Of a DNA stretch of 64,000 nt, positions 8,859-17,694 are shown piece after piece. The notes below the pieces were generated by a model. It did not search any database and had not been told where the DNA came from. It saw only the letters and a program-made list of their open reading frames with translations. The DNA lies in the NCBI RefSeq assembly GCF_040869035.1, contig NZ_CP162100.1, positions 1,860,001 to 1,924,000 of the forward strand, written 5' to 3'. Each line of letters begins with the position of its first letter. The first letter of the stretch is position 1. This stretch comes from Vibrio sp. NTOU-M3 (GTDB lineage Bacteria > Pseudomonadota > Gammaproteobacteria > Enterobacterales > Vibrionaceae). The translations under genes and the position numbers were made by a program.

Positions 8859-10232
8859 CTAATTTTCAATCAAATTTCGCATCCACTTCTTGCTTTTCAT
8901 ACGGTATAGCGAGCCACCCCATTTGATCACTTCTTCAGTGAGAAACAGAACATAAATCCATTCAGGCTTCCACCCCAAACTCATTGCAGCAAATGCTGCA
9001 ACGGGAATACCAATCACCCACTGCGCAATCAAATCTTGATAGAGACAGAACTTCACATCGCCTCCCGCTCTCAGCACCCCAACGATCACCATCATGGGAA
9101 TAGCGCGAAGAACGATACCAACACTTAGAATGACAATAAATTTTTCAGACAATGCACGCGTTTCCGCTGTCAACGCACTAAAGGCGTCTAAAACTAAGCT
9201 GTGGCAAAGATAAAGCAGGATAGCAACAACAATCGCAACGATTAAATTAAGCACAGTCATACCAAGTGCTTGGTAATACACTTGGTCATAATTCTTAGCA
9301 CCTAACTGGTTTCCAACTAATACCGCAGCCGCATTCGAAAGCCCTATCATCATTGCTAAAGCAATGGATTCAACAGGTGTCATCACCGATAAGGCAGCTA
9401 ACCCTTGAACACCGGAGTGCCCCATAATGGCATGGTAAACAAATAACCCCCCAGCCCACGCTAAAAAGTTAAATGTCGTTGGCATTGATAACTTAAGGAA
9501 ACGGGTAACCTTGCTCCACAACATCACCGCACGGATGTCAGCCCAACCAAAAGCCAGCAGATGTTTTTTCAGATATAAGTAGCCATATAAGGTACCGACT
9601 TCAATAGCACCACTGCATACTGTCGCAATCGCAGCGCCTTTGATCCCCATAGGTGGGAAGCCCAGCTTACCGAAAATAAACACCCAGTTAAGGAAAATAT
9701 TAGACACAATGCCAATACCACTAAAGAAGGTACTGATCCCTGGTTTGTGCATCGCCCGTAAACCGACTGCCATACTTGCAACGCAAGCCACAGCAAACAT
9801 TGTTACCGCAGTTACAACAAGGTATTCGCTCCCTAACGCAATGACTTCAGCATCATCCGTTGTTAACGCCATAATTTGACGAGGAAAGAGAACAAATAAC
9901 GCAACCGTAAAGGCCGCAAAGAACATCGCGACTAGCCAGGTCAACGCGGTACTCTCTCGTACACCGTTCCTATCAGAAGCTCCCCAATATTGCGCGGTGA
10001 GCATGGCTCCCCCTGTTGTCACGCCTACTAACATAATTGTCGTAACAAAAGTTGCCCGAGCAGCAACACCAACCGCAGCAATTTCAGCTTCACCTAACTG
10101 ACCCAGCATAAGTACATCAACAAGACCACGGCTAGAAAACATGATACTTTGCAGTGTAATAGGCAGTGCGATAGCGATGAGGCGACGTAAAAAATCACCT
10201 CGAGTATGGAAGAGAACTTGAGAAGCTAACAC
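8859..10232 (-). CDS. MATE-family multidrug/Na+ efflux transporter
   Basis: This polytopic protein has the MATE fold: GDFLRRLIAIALPITLQSIM at the start, then LVDVLMLGQLGEAEIAAVGV and two six-helix bundles. I place the start at GTG 10230-10232, which has AGGTGG 7 bp upstream and gives 457 residues, usual for the family. The open frame extends to 10313, with an ATG at 10289, but that extension has poor MATE character and contains two TATAAT-like sequences that fit the gene's own promoter. The protein would export cationic drugs or toxic compounds using the sodium or proton gradient. The gene stands alone, divergent from the next. Confidence 0.9.
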   Translation of the reverse strand: MLASQVLFHTRGDFLRRLIAIALPITLQSIMFSSRGLVDVLMLGQLGEAEIAAVGVAARATFVTTIMLVGVTTGGAMLTAQYWGASDRNGVRESTALTWLVAMFFAAFTVALFVLFPRQIMALTTDDAEVIALGSEYLVVTAVTMFAVACVASMAVGLRAMHKPGISTFFSGIGIVSNIFLNWVFIFGKLGFPPMGIKGAAIATVCSGAIEVGTLYGYLYLKKHLLAFGWADIRAVMLWSKVTRFLKLSMPTTFNFLAWAGGLFVYHAIMGHSGVQGLAALSVMTPVESIALAMMIGLSNAAAVLVGNQLGAKNYDQVYYQALGMTVLNLIVAIVVAILLYLCHSLVLDAFSALTAETRALSEKFIVILSVGIVLRAIPMMVIVGVLRAGGDVKFCLYQDLIAQWVIGIPVAAFAAMSLGWKPEWIYVLFLTEEVIKWGGSLYRMKSKKWMRNLIEN

Positions 10233-10337
10233 TTGAGCACCACCTAGCGTACAACGCCTTGAAAATATTGAGAAAAGCAAGTTAACCATTATACGGTGTA
10301 GATTATAAAACAACCACGAGTTTCATAAGGGATATTG

Positions 10338-11774
10338 ATGAAAAAAGTGCTGGTATTGGGAGCATCAGGCTACGTTGGCTCACAACTTTTAAAAAAACTC
10401 GCACAGCAAGGCTATTGTGTCACGGCAGCTTCCCGTCACGTCAACTATTTACAAGCACGAACCGAACCGCATGCCAATATCAACATTCAATACCTCGACT
10501 TAGCTGACCTTTCAGAAACCCAGCAACTTATCCCTCAGTTTGAGCTGGTGTTTTTCCTCGTTCATGGCATGGCTCATGGGTATGATTTTATCGACTACGA
10601 ACTTTCTTTGGCAGAAAACTTTAAGCTTGCTCTTCAAGGAAGCTCGGTCAAACACGTAATTTACCTCAGTGCGATTCAACCCCAAACTGGAAACTCGGAA
10701 CATTTAAAAGCACGCCGAATGACAGGCGAGATCATTCGTCAGGCTGGTATTCCTATCACTGAAGTGCGCGCTGGTGTCATTATTGGTCCAGGATCGGCGG
10801 CTTTCGAAATCATGCGAGATTTTGTCTACAACCTCCCTATTTTGATAGCGCCTAAGTGGGTCGACTCCAAAGCAAATCCAATCGCCTTAGATAACCTAAA
10901 CCATTACCTGTTAGAGCTTGCCAAAGAAAATCCTACATGCCACCACATCTATGAAGCAGGTGGCCCAGATACCCTTAGCTATCGACAACAATTTAAAATC
11001 ATTTGTGATACAGCAAAACGCCCTTTCAGGTTATGGTCAACGGCATTACTTACCCCAAAAATGGCCTCTCATTGGCTTGGAATGGTGACTTCTGTCCCCT
11101 CCAGCATTGGTCAAGCGCTCCTTGCCGGGCTTGAGCATGATTATGTGGCGAACAGCCAAGAGCTAGAAAAAAAGTACCCCCAACAACTCATCTCCTATAA
11201 AGAGATGGTCGAACAAAGCATTGCACATGAAGGTAAGTTCATTCGTAGTAATGTATGGGGGTTCGATCCTGCTGCGCTCAGCCGTTGGCAACCCGGATAC
11301 GGGTATTATCCAAAACAAACTGGAGCCAGTATTAAAACAGGTTTGAGTAAGGCGCAATTATGGCAAGTAGTAAAACAGGTCGGCAGCCCCAAAGAAGGGT
11401 ATTTTTTTGCCAATGCGTTGTGGCGTACTCGAGAGTGGCTTGATGTATTATTTGGCGGCCAAAGACCCGTTCGTTGCTCACCACCCGGACCAGAGTTGAA
11501 AGTGGGTGATCATATCGACTCTTGGAAAGTGATTCGCTGTGAAGAGAACCAGTTTCTTTCTCTATTATTTGGAATGAAAGGACCGGGACTGGGGAGGTTG
11601 GAATTTACATTAGAAGAGTGCGACGAAGGAACCGAGTTAACCGTAAAAGCTTGGTGGCACCCGCAAGGGTTTCTTGGTCTGCTCTACTGGTTTGCCATGA
11701 TGCCTGCACACTTGTTTATTTTTAAAGGTATGGTCAAAGCAATTGCACAAAAAGCAAACCAGCAGCCCCAGTAA
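10338..11774 (+). CDS. YbjT-like NAD(P)-binding protein with DUF2867 C-terminus
   Basis: The start is ATG 10338 with AAGGG about 6 bp upstream (478 residues); the frame opens at a TTG one codon earlier. The N-terminus is an atypical short-chain dehydrogenase / NmrA-like Rossmann domain with the nucleotide motif LVLGASGYVGSQLLKKL, and VIYLSAIQP and EVRAGVIIGPGS further in. From about residue 320 it carries a DUF2867 domain ending in a hydrophobic WFAMMPAHLFIFKGM segment that may touch the membrane. No reaction is established for this fusion. A redox or lipid-related role is possible but not shown here. Confidence 0.8.
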   Translation: MKKVLVLGASGYVGSQLLKKLAQQGYCVTAASRHVNYLQARTEPHANINIQYLDLADLSETQQLIPQFELVFFLVHGMAHGYDFIDYELSLAENFKLALQGSSVKHVIYLSAIQPQTGNSEHLKARRMTGEIIRQAGIPITEVRAGVIIGPGSAAFEIMRDFVYNLPILIAPKWVDSKANPIALDNLNHYLLELAKENPTCHHIYEAGGPDTLSYRQQFKIICDTAKRPFRLWSTALLTPKMASHWLGMVTSVPSSIGQALLAGLEHDYVANSQELEKKYPQQLISYKEMVEQSIAHEGKFIRSNVWGFDPAALSRWQPGYGYYPKQTGASIKTGLSKAQLWQVVKQVGSPKEGYFFANALWRTREWLDVLFGGQRPVRCSPPGPELKVGDHIDSWKVIRCEENQFLSLLFGMKGPGLGRLEFTLEECDEGTELTVKAWWHPQGFLGLLYWFAMMPAHLFIFKGMVKAIAQKANQQPQ

Positions 11775-11789
11775 AAGGCACTGCTGGTT
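11757..11789 (-). terminator. Probable terminator after DUF2913 gene
   Basis: Stem AACCAGCAG / CTGCTGGTT (9 bp) with a 15-nt loop lies 24 bp beyond the DUF2913 stop. On the minus strand it is followed by TTGCTTTTTG. It overlaps the 3' end of the convergent gene. Confidence 0.55.
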
Positions 11790-11812
11790 GTTCAACGACT
11801 CGTAAACGAGCC

Positions 11813-12475
11813 TTAATCCGCTTTAAACGACAATGGAATTTCAGCCAATTGTGTTCCCATATTTGCTGGGAAAATAAGGTATTCACCGTGATATTTAACG
11901 TTCGATTTATAATCCGTTACCTTATGCACCATAAAGCCCGCTGCGGTTGCCTTTTCCACAAACTCTGCATGGTTGCCACGGACAAACCAACTCATCGGTT
12001 TTACCAGCGTTTCATTATCGAAGCAATCTTCACACTGCTCCGAGCAAAGGGCTAATGAGTTTTGACCTTCCGTAAAAATCTGAACTTTGCCACAATTCAC
12101 CAAAGGCTCACCTGTTGAAACTTCCCATTCTGATGCTTCCATAGCATCCAAGAAAGCTTCGATTTGTTTATCGGTGATTGCTGCTGGTGTTTCTCCTTCC
12201 GTAAAGAAACTGGCGTAAAAGGCAGAAATACGCTTGAAGATAAAAATTAACCCAGCATCGTTACCTTTTGAACGTCCTGCTTTTTGCCAGCGAGTTAAAT
12301 CCCCGACCACAGAGCGATCAAAACGCTGTCCTTTTAAAGCCTTTGTAACCCAACGAACCAGAAAATGGTTATTAGAGACTGGTGCATCGGCCAGTTTCCC
12401 TGATTGATGCTCAGCACGTAGCTCAGCTAATGCGCTATTTACAAGTTTTTGTATTTCAATTGTGTATACAGACAT
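11813..12475 (-). CDS. DUF2913 family protein
   Basis: The start is ATG 12473-12475, sharing one base with the stop of the upstream MFS gene (TAATG) and giving 220 residues. The longer frame to 12553 would run back inside that gene. The sequence fits DUF2913, a soluble family found in vibrios and relatives: VRWVTKALKGQRFDRSV in the N-terminal third, LIFIFKRISAFYASFF mid-protein, and paired cysteines (SEQCEDCF) near residue 145. The function is unknown. Translational coupling to the Bcr-type exporter suggests joint expression. Confidence 0.78.
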   Translation of the reverse strand: MSVYTIEIQKLVNSALAELRAEHQSGKLADAPVSNNHFLVRWVTKALKGQRFDRSVVGDLTRWQKAGRSKGNDAGLIFIFKRISAFYASFFTEGETPAAITDKQIEAFLDAMEASEWEVSTGEPLVNCGKVQIFTEGQNSLALCSEQCEDCFDNETLVKPMSWFVRGNHAEFVEKATAAGFMVHKVTDYKSNVKYHGEYLIFPANMGTQLAEIPLSFKAD

Positions 12476-13686
12476 TAAGCCTTTCTTCCAAAAATCCAAT
12501 ACCAAGCTGCCGATATTACAGAACAGGCAGACATAACAACAATCATTGGCCACGCGACCCCATTTGGCATGGCAGCCACGATAGCACCAATTAGTGACCC
12601 TGTACCAAAACGCAATGTGCCTGCCAAAGACGATGCGGTGCCCGCCATATGCGGATAACCACTCAGCAACAGCCCCATTGAGTTACTGCCAATAGTAGAT
12701 AAGGTACCAATGAATAAAACGACAAATGGTACGGTGCCCCACAATCCAAGATCAAGTAGCCAGCCAACAAACAACCCGACACCCGCAAGCAACTGCACAG
12801 CTAAGCCAAATCGAAGCATGGCATGTGAACCCACTTTTTTCACCATTCGACCGTTAATACTGGTCATGATGATCATCGCAACGATGTTCAAGCCAAATAA
12901 ATAACCAAACTGATCCGGTTGAACCCCATATAAATCGATATATACAAAAGAACCAGCGGTTAAAAATGCAAACATGCCTGCAAAAGAGAACGCCCCAGAA
13001 AGGATCAGTCCCATGGCAACAGGATTGCGAAACAAACTGGTGTAGTTACGTATGGTTGCCCCTAAACGTAACGGTTGGCGTTTCTCTACCGCTAAGGTTT
13101 CTGGAATTTTCCAGAAAACCAGCATAATAACGACAACCGCAAACGCAGCTAGAATCCAAAAAATAGAACGCCAACCAAACCAAATTGCTACGTGTCCACC
13201 GATCATTGGAGCCACAAGTGGTGCAATGGTAATAACCAAAGTGACAAACGACATAGCGCGAGCAAAGTCCTCGCGGTCAAACATGTCTCGCACCACCGCT
13301 TGAATGATCACTGCTGCCGCGGCACCAGCAAAACCTTGTGCGGCACGCACATACGTAAGTGATTCGATATCTTGCGTTGTTGCACTGACAATGGCGGCAA
13401 TACCAAAGAAAAACACACCGCCGATTAATACAGGGCGGCGGCCAAAGCTGTCGGCAAGCGGACCATGAATAAGCTGACCAAGAGCAAAGCCAGCTGTATA
13501 TGCTGTTAACGTGATCTGAACTTGGCCCGCAGTCACACCAAGATCTTTTGCGATGGTTGGCATCGCCGGAAGATACATATCAATCGCTAGGGGTGTAAGT
13601 GCACCAATGGCACCAAGCACAAGGAAGAGCAAAAAACTGATTTTAGGTGCCGAAGAAGGGTTCATTGCCGCAGAGTTATCTGACAT
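12475..13686 (-). CDS. bcr: Bcr/CflA-family MFS drug exporter
   Basis: The start chosen is ATG 13684-13686 with CAGGAGAC 5 bp upstream (403 residues); the frame runs further to 13776 without a better site. Twelve transmembrane helices are expected. Family motifs include GALTPLAIDMYLPAMPTIA in helix 1 and GQLIHGPLADSFGRRPVL, the MFS motif A loop, between helices 2 and 3. Bcr/CflA members export bicyclomycin, sulfonamides or sulfur compounds by proton antiport. The actual substrate here is unknown. The gene is coupled to a DUF2913 gene and lies next to rsuA, as it does in E. coli. Confidence 0.9.
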   Translation of the reverse strand: MSDNSAAMNPSSAPKISFLLFLVLGAIGALTPLAIDMYLPAMPTIAKDLGVTAGQVQITLTAYTAGFALGQLIHGPLADSFGRRPVLIGGVFFFGIAAIVSATTQDIESLTYVRAAQGFAGAAAAVIIQAVVRDMFDREDFARAMSFVTLVITIAPLVAPMIGGHVAIWFGWRSIFWILAAFAVVVIMLVFWKIPETLAVEKRQPLRLGATIRNYTSLFRNPVAMGLILSGAFSFAGMFAFLTAGSFVYIDLYGVQPDQFGYLFGLNIVAMIIMTSINGRMVKKVGSHAMLRFGLAVQLLAGVGLFVGWLLDLGLWGTVPFVVLFIGTLSTIGSNSMGLLLSGYPHMAGTASSLAGTLRFGTGSLIGAIVAAMPNGVAWPMIVVMSACSVISAAWYWIFGRKA

Positions 13687-13699
13687 AAGTCTCCTGATT

Positions 13700-13734
13700 G
13701 GTTGCGTGTGAATGCAGCGCTCCCTGCTGCAACC
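13700..13734 (-). other. Leader hairpin just upstream of bcr
   Basis: On the minus strand GGTTGC and GCAACC bracket an inner GCAGC/GCTGC pair immediately before the bcr ribosome site. It could form a nested hairpin in the mRNA leader. No regulatory role is shown. Confidence 0.35.
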
Positions 13735-13866
13735 AAACGAAATAAAAATCAGCATGCTCAATATGCTGATAGTCACTATGCGATCTTGACGTATTTTCGT
13801 GCTATTGACTAGTTCCCAATAGGAATTAAAGTATTTCCTACAAGAGCTATTCTTGCTTAAGAATGA

Positions 13867-14568
13867 TTATTTCCATACCGAATCAATTTCTTCTTGAGTA
13901 AGGTTACGGTACTCACCCGGTTCTAGATTTTCATCCAGAATAATCTCACCAATACGCTCACGATGCAGATGCTCTACTTTGTTCCCCAAAGCTGCAAACA
14001 TCCGTTTTACTTGGTGATATTTTCCTTCATGAATGGTCAGCAAGACCTCTTTCTCTTCCTCATCAATGATGGTTAATTGCGCAGGTAGAGTCGGCTCTTT
14101 TTCATTACGAAGCTCAATGCCTTCGGCAAATTTCTCGCAATAATCAGGCTGAATAGGATCAGCTAGCCACACACGATATGTTTTCTCACATTTGTGTTTT
14201 GGCGAGGTGATTCGATGAGACCATTGACCATCATCTGTGATCAGTACAAGACCCGTGGTATCCACATCTAAACGGCCTGCAAAGTGCAGATCTTCCATCT
14301 TCACTTCATCGAGCAAAACAAATGCAGTGTGGTTGAATCCATCTTCATGCGAACACACAAAACCATCAGGCTTGAACAACATGATATAACGTGGCCCCGG
14401 CTTTGCGAGCTCGCGCCCTTTCCACTCAACAACGCAGGACTCCGTGACTTTATAAGAGCCACTTTTTTGCATCACATCGTTAACGGTGACATCACCACTT
14501 TTAATGATCTTGGTGGCTTCTTTACGTGTTGCGCCCAACGCGTCACACAAATATTTATCTAAACGCAT
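13867..14568 (-). CDS. rsuA: 16S rRNA pseudouridine(516) synthase RsuA
   Basis: This 233-residue protein has an N-terminal S4 RNA-binding domain (MRLDKYLCDALGATRKEATK). The catalytic motif GRLDVDTTGLVLITDDG carries the active aspartate near residue 103. A C-terminal KYHQVKRMFAALGNKVEHLHR segment is typical of the RsuA/RluB/RluE/RluF group. Size and adjacency to bcr favour RsuA, which modifies uridine 516 of 16S rRNA. Confidence 0.93.
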   Translation of the reverse strand: MRLDKYLCDALGATRKEATKIIKSGDVTVNDVMQKSGSYKVTESCVVEWKGRELAKPGPRYIMLFKPDGFVCSHEDGFNHTAFVLLDEVKMEDLHFAGRLDVDTTGLVLITDDGQWSHRITSPKHKCEKTYRVWLADPIQPDYCEKFAEGIELRNEKEPTLPAQLTIIDEEEKEVLLTIHEGKYHQVKRMFAALGNKVEHLHRERIGEIILDENLEPGEYRNLTQEEIDSVWK

Positions 14569-14594
14569 GAATACCTCATCTCATCAGGGCGGGT

Positions 14595-14624
14595 ATTATA
14601 GACACCTTTCTTTATTTAGTTGAA
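14595..14624 (-). promoter_or_regulatory. Probable sigma-70 promoter of rsuA
   Basis: On the minus strand TTCAAC (14619-14624) and TATAAT (14595-14600) are separated by 18 bp, 27 bp before the rsuA start codon. Confidence 0.5.
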
Positions 14625-14660
14625 TGGTTTCGCGATACAACTGATTATTGATTGTTTAAG

Positions 14661-15521
14661 TCACACAAACTTTTTGAACAATTTTGCTTTATCGAGCAGC
14701 CCTTCCAGATCTCGCATTCGATTGCTGGTTTCAGACCACGTCGCTGATTGAACCGCTTCTACTAAGGCTTCAACCAAAAATGTAATCGCAATGGTTGAGT
14801 CCCATGCTGATGGCGCTTCTATCCGTGCATGAAAAACATGTTGCGCCAGTTTTCCAACCGGAGATCCCCACTGATCCGTAAACAAAATCACATTCACACC
14901 ACGGCTTCGTACGAGCTCTGCCAAGGTAAGAATATCATTCTCATAACGGCGAACATCGAACACGACTAAGGCGTCTCCGGGTTTCATATTAATCACATAA
15001 TGTGACCAACAATTTGCATTCGGCCCCACCATGGTGACATTAGCTCTCACTACCTGCATATGAGTAAACATATATTCAGCAATGGAGTGGCTGATCCGGC
15101 CGCCCACGATATAAAGTGAACGTTCTTGATCACTCAACATATCAACCACTTGGTTGAACATGGCTTCATCAATTTGGCCAACGGTTTGGCGTATATTATT
15201 GACGGCCATGTCGGCAAACCTATCGAGTAAATGCAGTTTTTCATCCACATTTTGGATTGATGCATGCTTCTCAATTGGGCTTTTTAAGGTATCCCCTATT
15301 TCTTCATGAATACTGCGCTGCATGTCAGGAAAACCTGAAAAACCAAGCTTCTTCGCCAAACGAACCACGGTTGGAGAAGAAACTTTTGCCGCCTCCGACA
15401 GCGATACAACCGTCCCCAAACTGGATGCCGGGTAATTCTCTAACATCACATTCGCTAACTGTCTTTCTGCCCGAGTGAGCGAAGCAAAACCCGCTTTAAT
15501 TCTTTCCGAAACTTTCAACAT
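14661..15521 (-). CDS. MurR/RpiR-family transcriptional regulator
   Basis: The protein starts at ATG 15519-15521 (286 residues), with AGGTGG about 10 bp upstream; an ATG at 15530 is an alternative. The N-terminal RpiR helix-turn-helix (VSLSEAAKVSSPTVVRLAKK) is near residues 40-60. A C-terminal SIS domain (SLYIVGGRISHSIAEYMFTH) usually senses a phosphorylated sugar or related ligand. It is divergent from a TRAP/gamma-glutamyl catabolic operon and is the obvious candidate regulator. The effector is unknown and need not be a sugar phosphate in this setting. Confidence 0.88.
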   Translation of the reverse strand: MLKVSERIKAGFASLTRAERQLANVMLENYPASSLGTVVSLSEAAKVSSPTVVRLAKKLGFSGFPDMQRSIHEEIGDTLKSPIEKHASIQNVDEKLHLLDRFADMAVNNIRQTVGQIDEAMFNQVVDMLSDQERSLYIVGGRISHSIAEYMFTHMQVVRANVTMVGPNANCWSHYVINMKPGDALVVFDVRRYENDILTLAELVRSRGVNVILFTDQWGSPVGKLAQHVFHARIEAPSAWDSTIAITFLVEALVEAVQSATWSETSNRMRDLEGLLDKAKLFKKFV

Positions 15522-15606
15522 ATTTCTCATGCCACCTAATGAATATGACCCGCCAACAATAGGATTGTAACAAAAATTACACCCCATCAAAAATTAAAAA
15601 AATATT

Positions 15607-15648
15607 TTCTGTAATTATATTGACAGAATCATAATTTCTGTAATTATG
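15607..15648 (+). promoter_or_regulatory. Promoter with direct-repeat operator for the TRAP/GS operon
   Basis: TTCTGTAATTAT occurs twice (15607-15618 and 15636-15647), 29 bp apart, in the divergent gap between the RpiR gene and the dctQ gene. TTGACA (15620-15625) lies between them, and the second repeat overlaps a -10-like ATTATG 17 bp downstream. The repeats are positioned to let the RpiR protein control this promoter. Confidence 0.5.
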
Positions 15649-15767
15649 AATACAAATTGATCAATATTTAACCTTTCATTAACAAAAAATGATCAATTTA
15701 AGTTCAGAAAAGCATAGAGAGAAGCCATGTAGTTTCTTGTGCTATCAGTAAGAAAATGGAGTTGTTA

Positions 15768-16313
15768 ATGAAGCCGGATCCCATCAATTCATTGCCTAAA
15801 CCCATCATTAAGTTTGTGAAGGTTGTCGAGGCGATTAATCGTAAAATTGGCCGTTTTGCCATGTACCTCATTTTCGTAATGATCGGTATTTTGCTCTACT
15901 CATCCGTGTCCAAAACGTTTTTCTACCCTTCTTTGTGGACACTTGAAATGGCCCAATTCGTCATGGTGGCTTTTTATATGTTGGGTGGCCCTTATTCCAT
16001 GCAGCTGCATAGCCATGTTCGCATGGATCTTATTTATGGCAATTGGAGTGTCCGCAAAAAAGCCATCATCGATAGCATTACGGTGATCATGTTAATCACC
16101 TACCTTGCGATCCTTCTCTACGGAGGGTTATCCAGTACCAGTTATGCCCTTGAGTATGGTGAACGTAGCTACTCAGCATGGCGGCCTTACATGGCACCGA
16201 TAAAAATCATAATGTGCGTCAGCGTATTTCTCATGTTACTTCAAGCAGTCGCAGTTTGGTTGAGAGATATCGCCACCGTTGTTTATGGAAATAAGACGGA
16301 GGCAAGCTCATGA
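15768..16313 (+). CDS. TRAP transporter small permease (DctQ family)
   Basis: The start is ATG 15768 with GGAG 6-7 bp upstream (181 residues); an ATG at 15756 overlaps that ribosome site. Four transmembrane helices are expected, including GRFAMYLIFVMIGILLYSSV and WTLEMAQFVMVAFYMLGGPY, the latter a hallmark of the DctQ family. With the large permease it forms the membrane part of a sodium-driven TRAP importer. Its stop overlaps the dctM start by 4 bp (ATGA). Confidence 0.92.
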   Translation: MKPDPINSLPKPIIKFVKVVEAINRKIGRFAMYLIFVMIGILLYSSVSKTFFYPSLWTLEMAQFVMVAFYMLGGPYSMQLHSHVRMDLIYGNWSVRKKAIIDSITVIMLITYLAILLYGGLSSTSYALEYGERSYSAWRPYMAPIKIIMCVSVFLMLLQAVAVWLRDIATVVYGNKTEASS

Positions 16314-17632
16314 GCTACGAAATGATCGCACTTCTTATGTTTTCAGCGATGATGCTAATGCTGCTGACGGGTCAGCGTGTGTTTGCCGTCATTGGGTCAA
16401 TAGCAGTGATCGCAGCCCTTTTGCTTTGGGGGAATGGTGGCTCTGAAATTGCTTTCAGTTCAGCTATTAAGCTCATGAAATGGTACCCACTGCTCACACT
16501 CCCACTCTTTATTTACATGGGATACATGTTGTCGGAATCTGGCATTGCTGAAGACCTCTATCGCATGTTCCACGTATGGACAGGCAACCTAAATGGCGGC
16601 CTCGCTATCGGCACCATTGGACTGATGGTGATTATCTCTGCAATGAATGGACTCAGTGTCGCAGGTATGGCGATTGGCGCAAGCATTGCGTTGCCCGAAC
16701 TGCTTCGACGTGGTTACGACAAAATTATGGTCACCGGTGTCATTCAAGCAGGCAGCTCGCTTGGCATTTTAGTGCCCCCCAGCGTGGTGTTGGTTCTTTA
16801 TGGCATGATTGCGCGCCAACCTGTTGGACAACTCTGGCTTGCCGGTGTATTTCCCGGGCTGCTTATGGCCACCCTGTTCATTATCTATATCGTCATACGC
16901 TGTAAGTTACGTCCGGAGCTGGGTCCTGCGCTACCAGAAGAAGAACGAAACGTTAGCTTGAAAGAGAAGCTATTGCTATTGCGCGCAGGCATCACACCAC
17001 TTTTGATTTTTGTTTCCATGACGGGGCTGTTTCTACTGGGAGTCACAAGCTTGGTTGAGAGCTCCGCTGTGGGCGCGGTTGCCGCTACCATCGCTGCGAT
17101 CGCAAAGAAGCGCCTGACTCGAAATGTCATGGAAGAAACCTTAAGAAAGACCCTAGCCATTAGCTGCATGTTTATGTGGATCATACTGGCAGCCTTATGT
17201 TTTGGCGCTGTGTTTGATGGTATTGGCGCAGTTAAAGCCATCGAAGCATTCTTTATTGAGCGATTAAATCTCACGCCATGGCAAGTGCTGCTTTTGATGC
17301 AATTGTCTTATCTCATCATGGGAACATTTCTCGATGACACAGCAATGCTGGTGATCGTCGCGCCTTTATACGTGCCTTTGGTAGGTGCATTAGGCTTTGA
17401 TTTGCTTTGGTATGGCGTGCTTTACACCATTACCTGTCAGATTGCTTATATGACTCCGCCTTTCGGTTACAACTTGTTCCTCATGCGTGCTATGGCACCC
17501 CCAGAAATTTCGCTGAAAGACATCTACGTCTCAATCATCCCTTTCGTGCTCATCATGATATTCGGGCTGATTCTGGTGATGGCTTTCCCACAATTGGCTT
17601 TATGGCTTCCGCAGTACCACTACGGCCAATAA
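16310..17632 (+). CDS. TRAP transporter large permease (DctM family)
   Basis: This 440-residue protein has the DctM pattern: FIYMGYMLSESGIAEDLYR, VIQAGSSLGILVPPSVVLVL and GTFLDDTAMLVIVAPLYVPL. The helices are repeated in two inverted halves. It carries the substrate across the inner membrane with sodium, after delivery by the periplasmic binding protein encoded next. Start and spacing indicate translational coupling to dctQ. Confidence 0.94.
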   Translation: MSYEMIALLMFSAMMLMLLTGQRVFAVIGSIAVIAALLLWGNGGSEIAFSSAIKLMKWYPLLTLPLFIYMGYMLSESGIAEDLYRMFHVWTGNLNGGLAIGTIGLMVIISAMNGLSVAGMAIGASIALPELLRRGYDKIMVTGVIQAGSSLGILVPPSVVLVLYGMIARQPVGQLWLAGVFPGLLMATLFIIYIVIRCKLRPELGPALPEEERNVSLKEKLLLLRAGITPLLIFVSMTGLFLLGVTSLVESSAVGAVAATIAAIAKKRLTRNVMEETLRKTLAISCMFMWIILAALCFGAVFDGIGAVKAIEAFFIERLNLTPWQVLLLMQLSYLIMGTFLDDTAMLVIVAPLYVPLVGALGFDLLWYGVLYTITCQIAYMTPPFGYNLFLMRAMAPPEISLKDIYVSIIPFVLIMIFGLILVMAFPQLALWLPQYHYGQ

Positions 17633-17694
17633 CTATGACCTAAGTAACGACCTTTAACTTGGACAAGCAAACGCATTCCACGGAGGAATAAACC

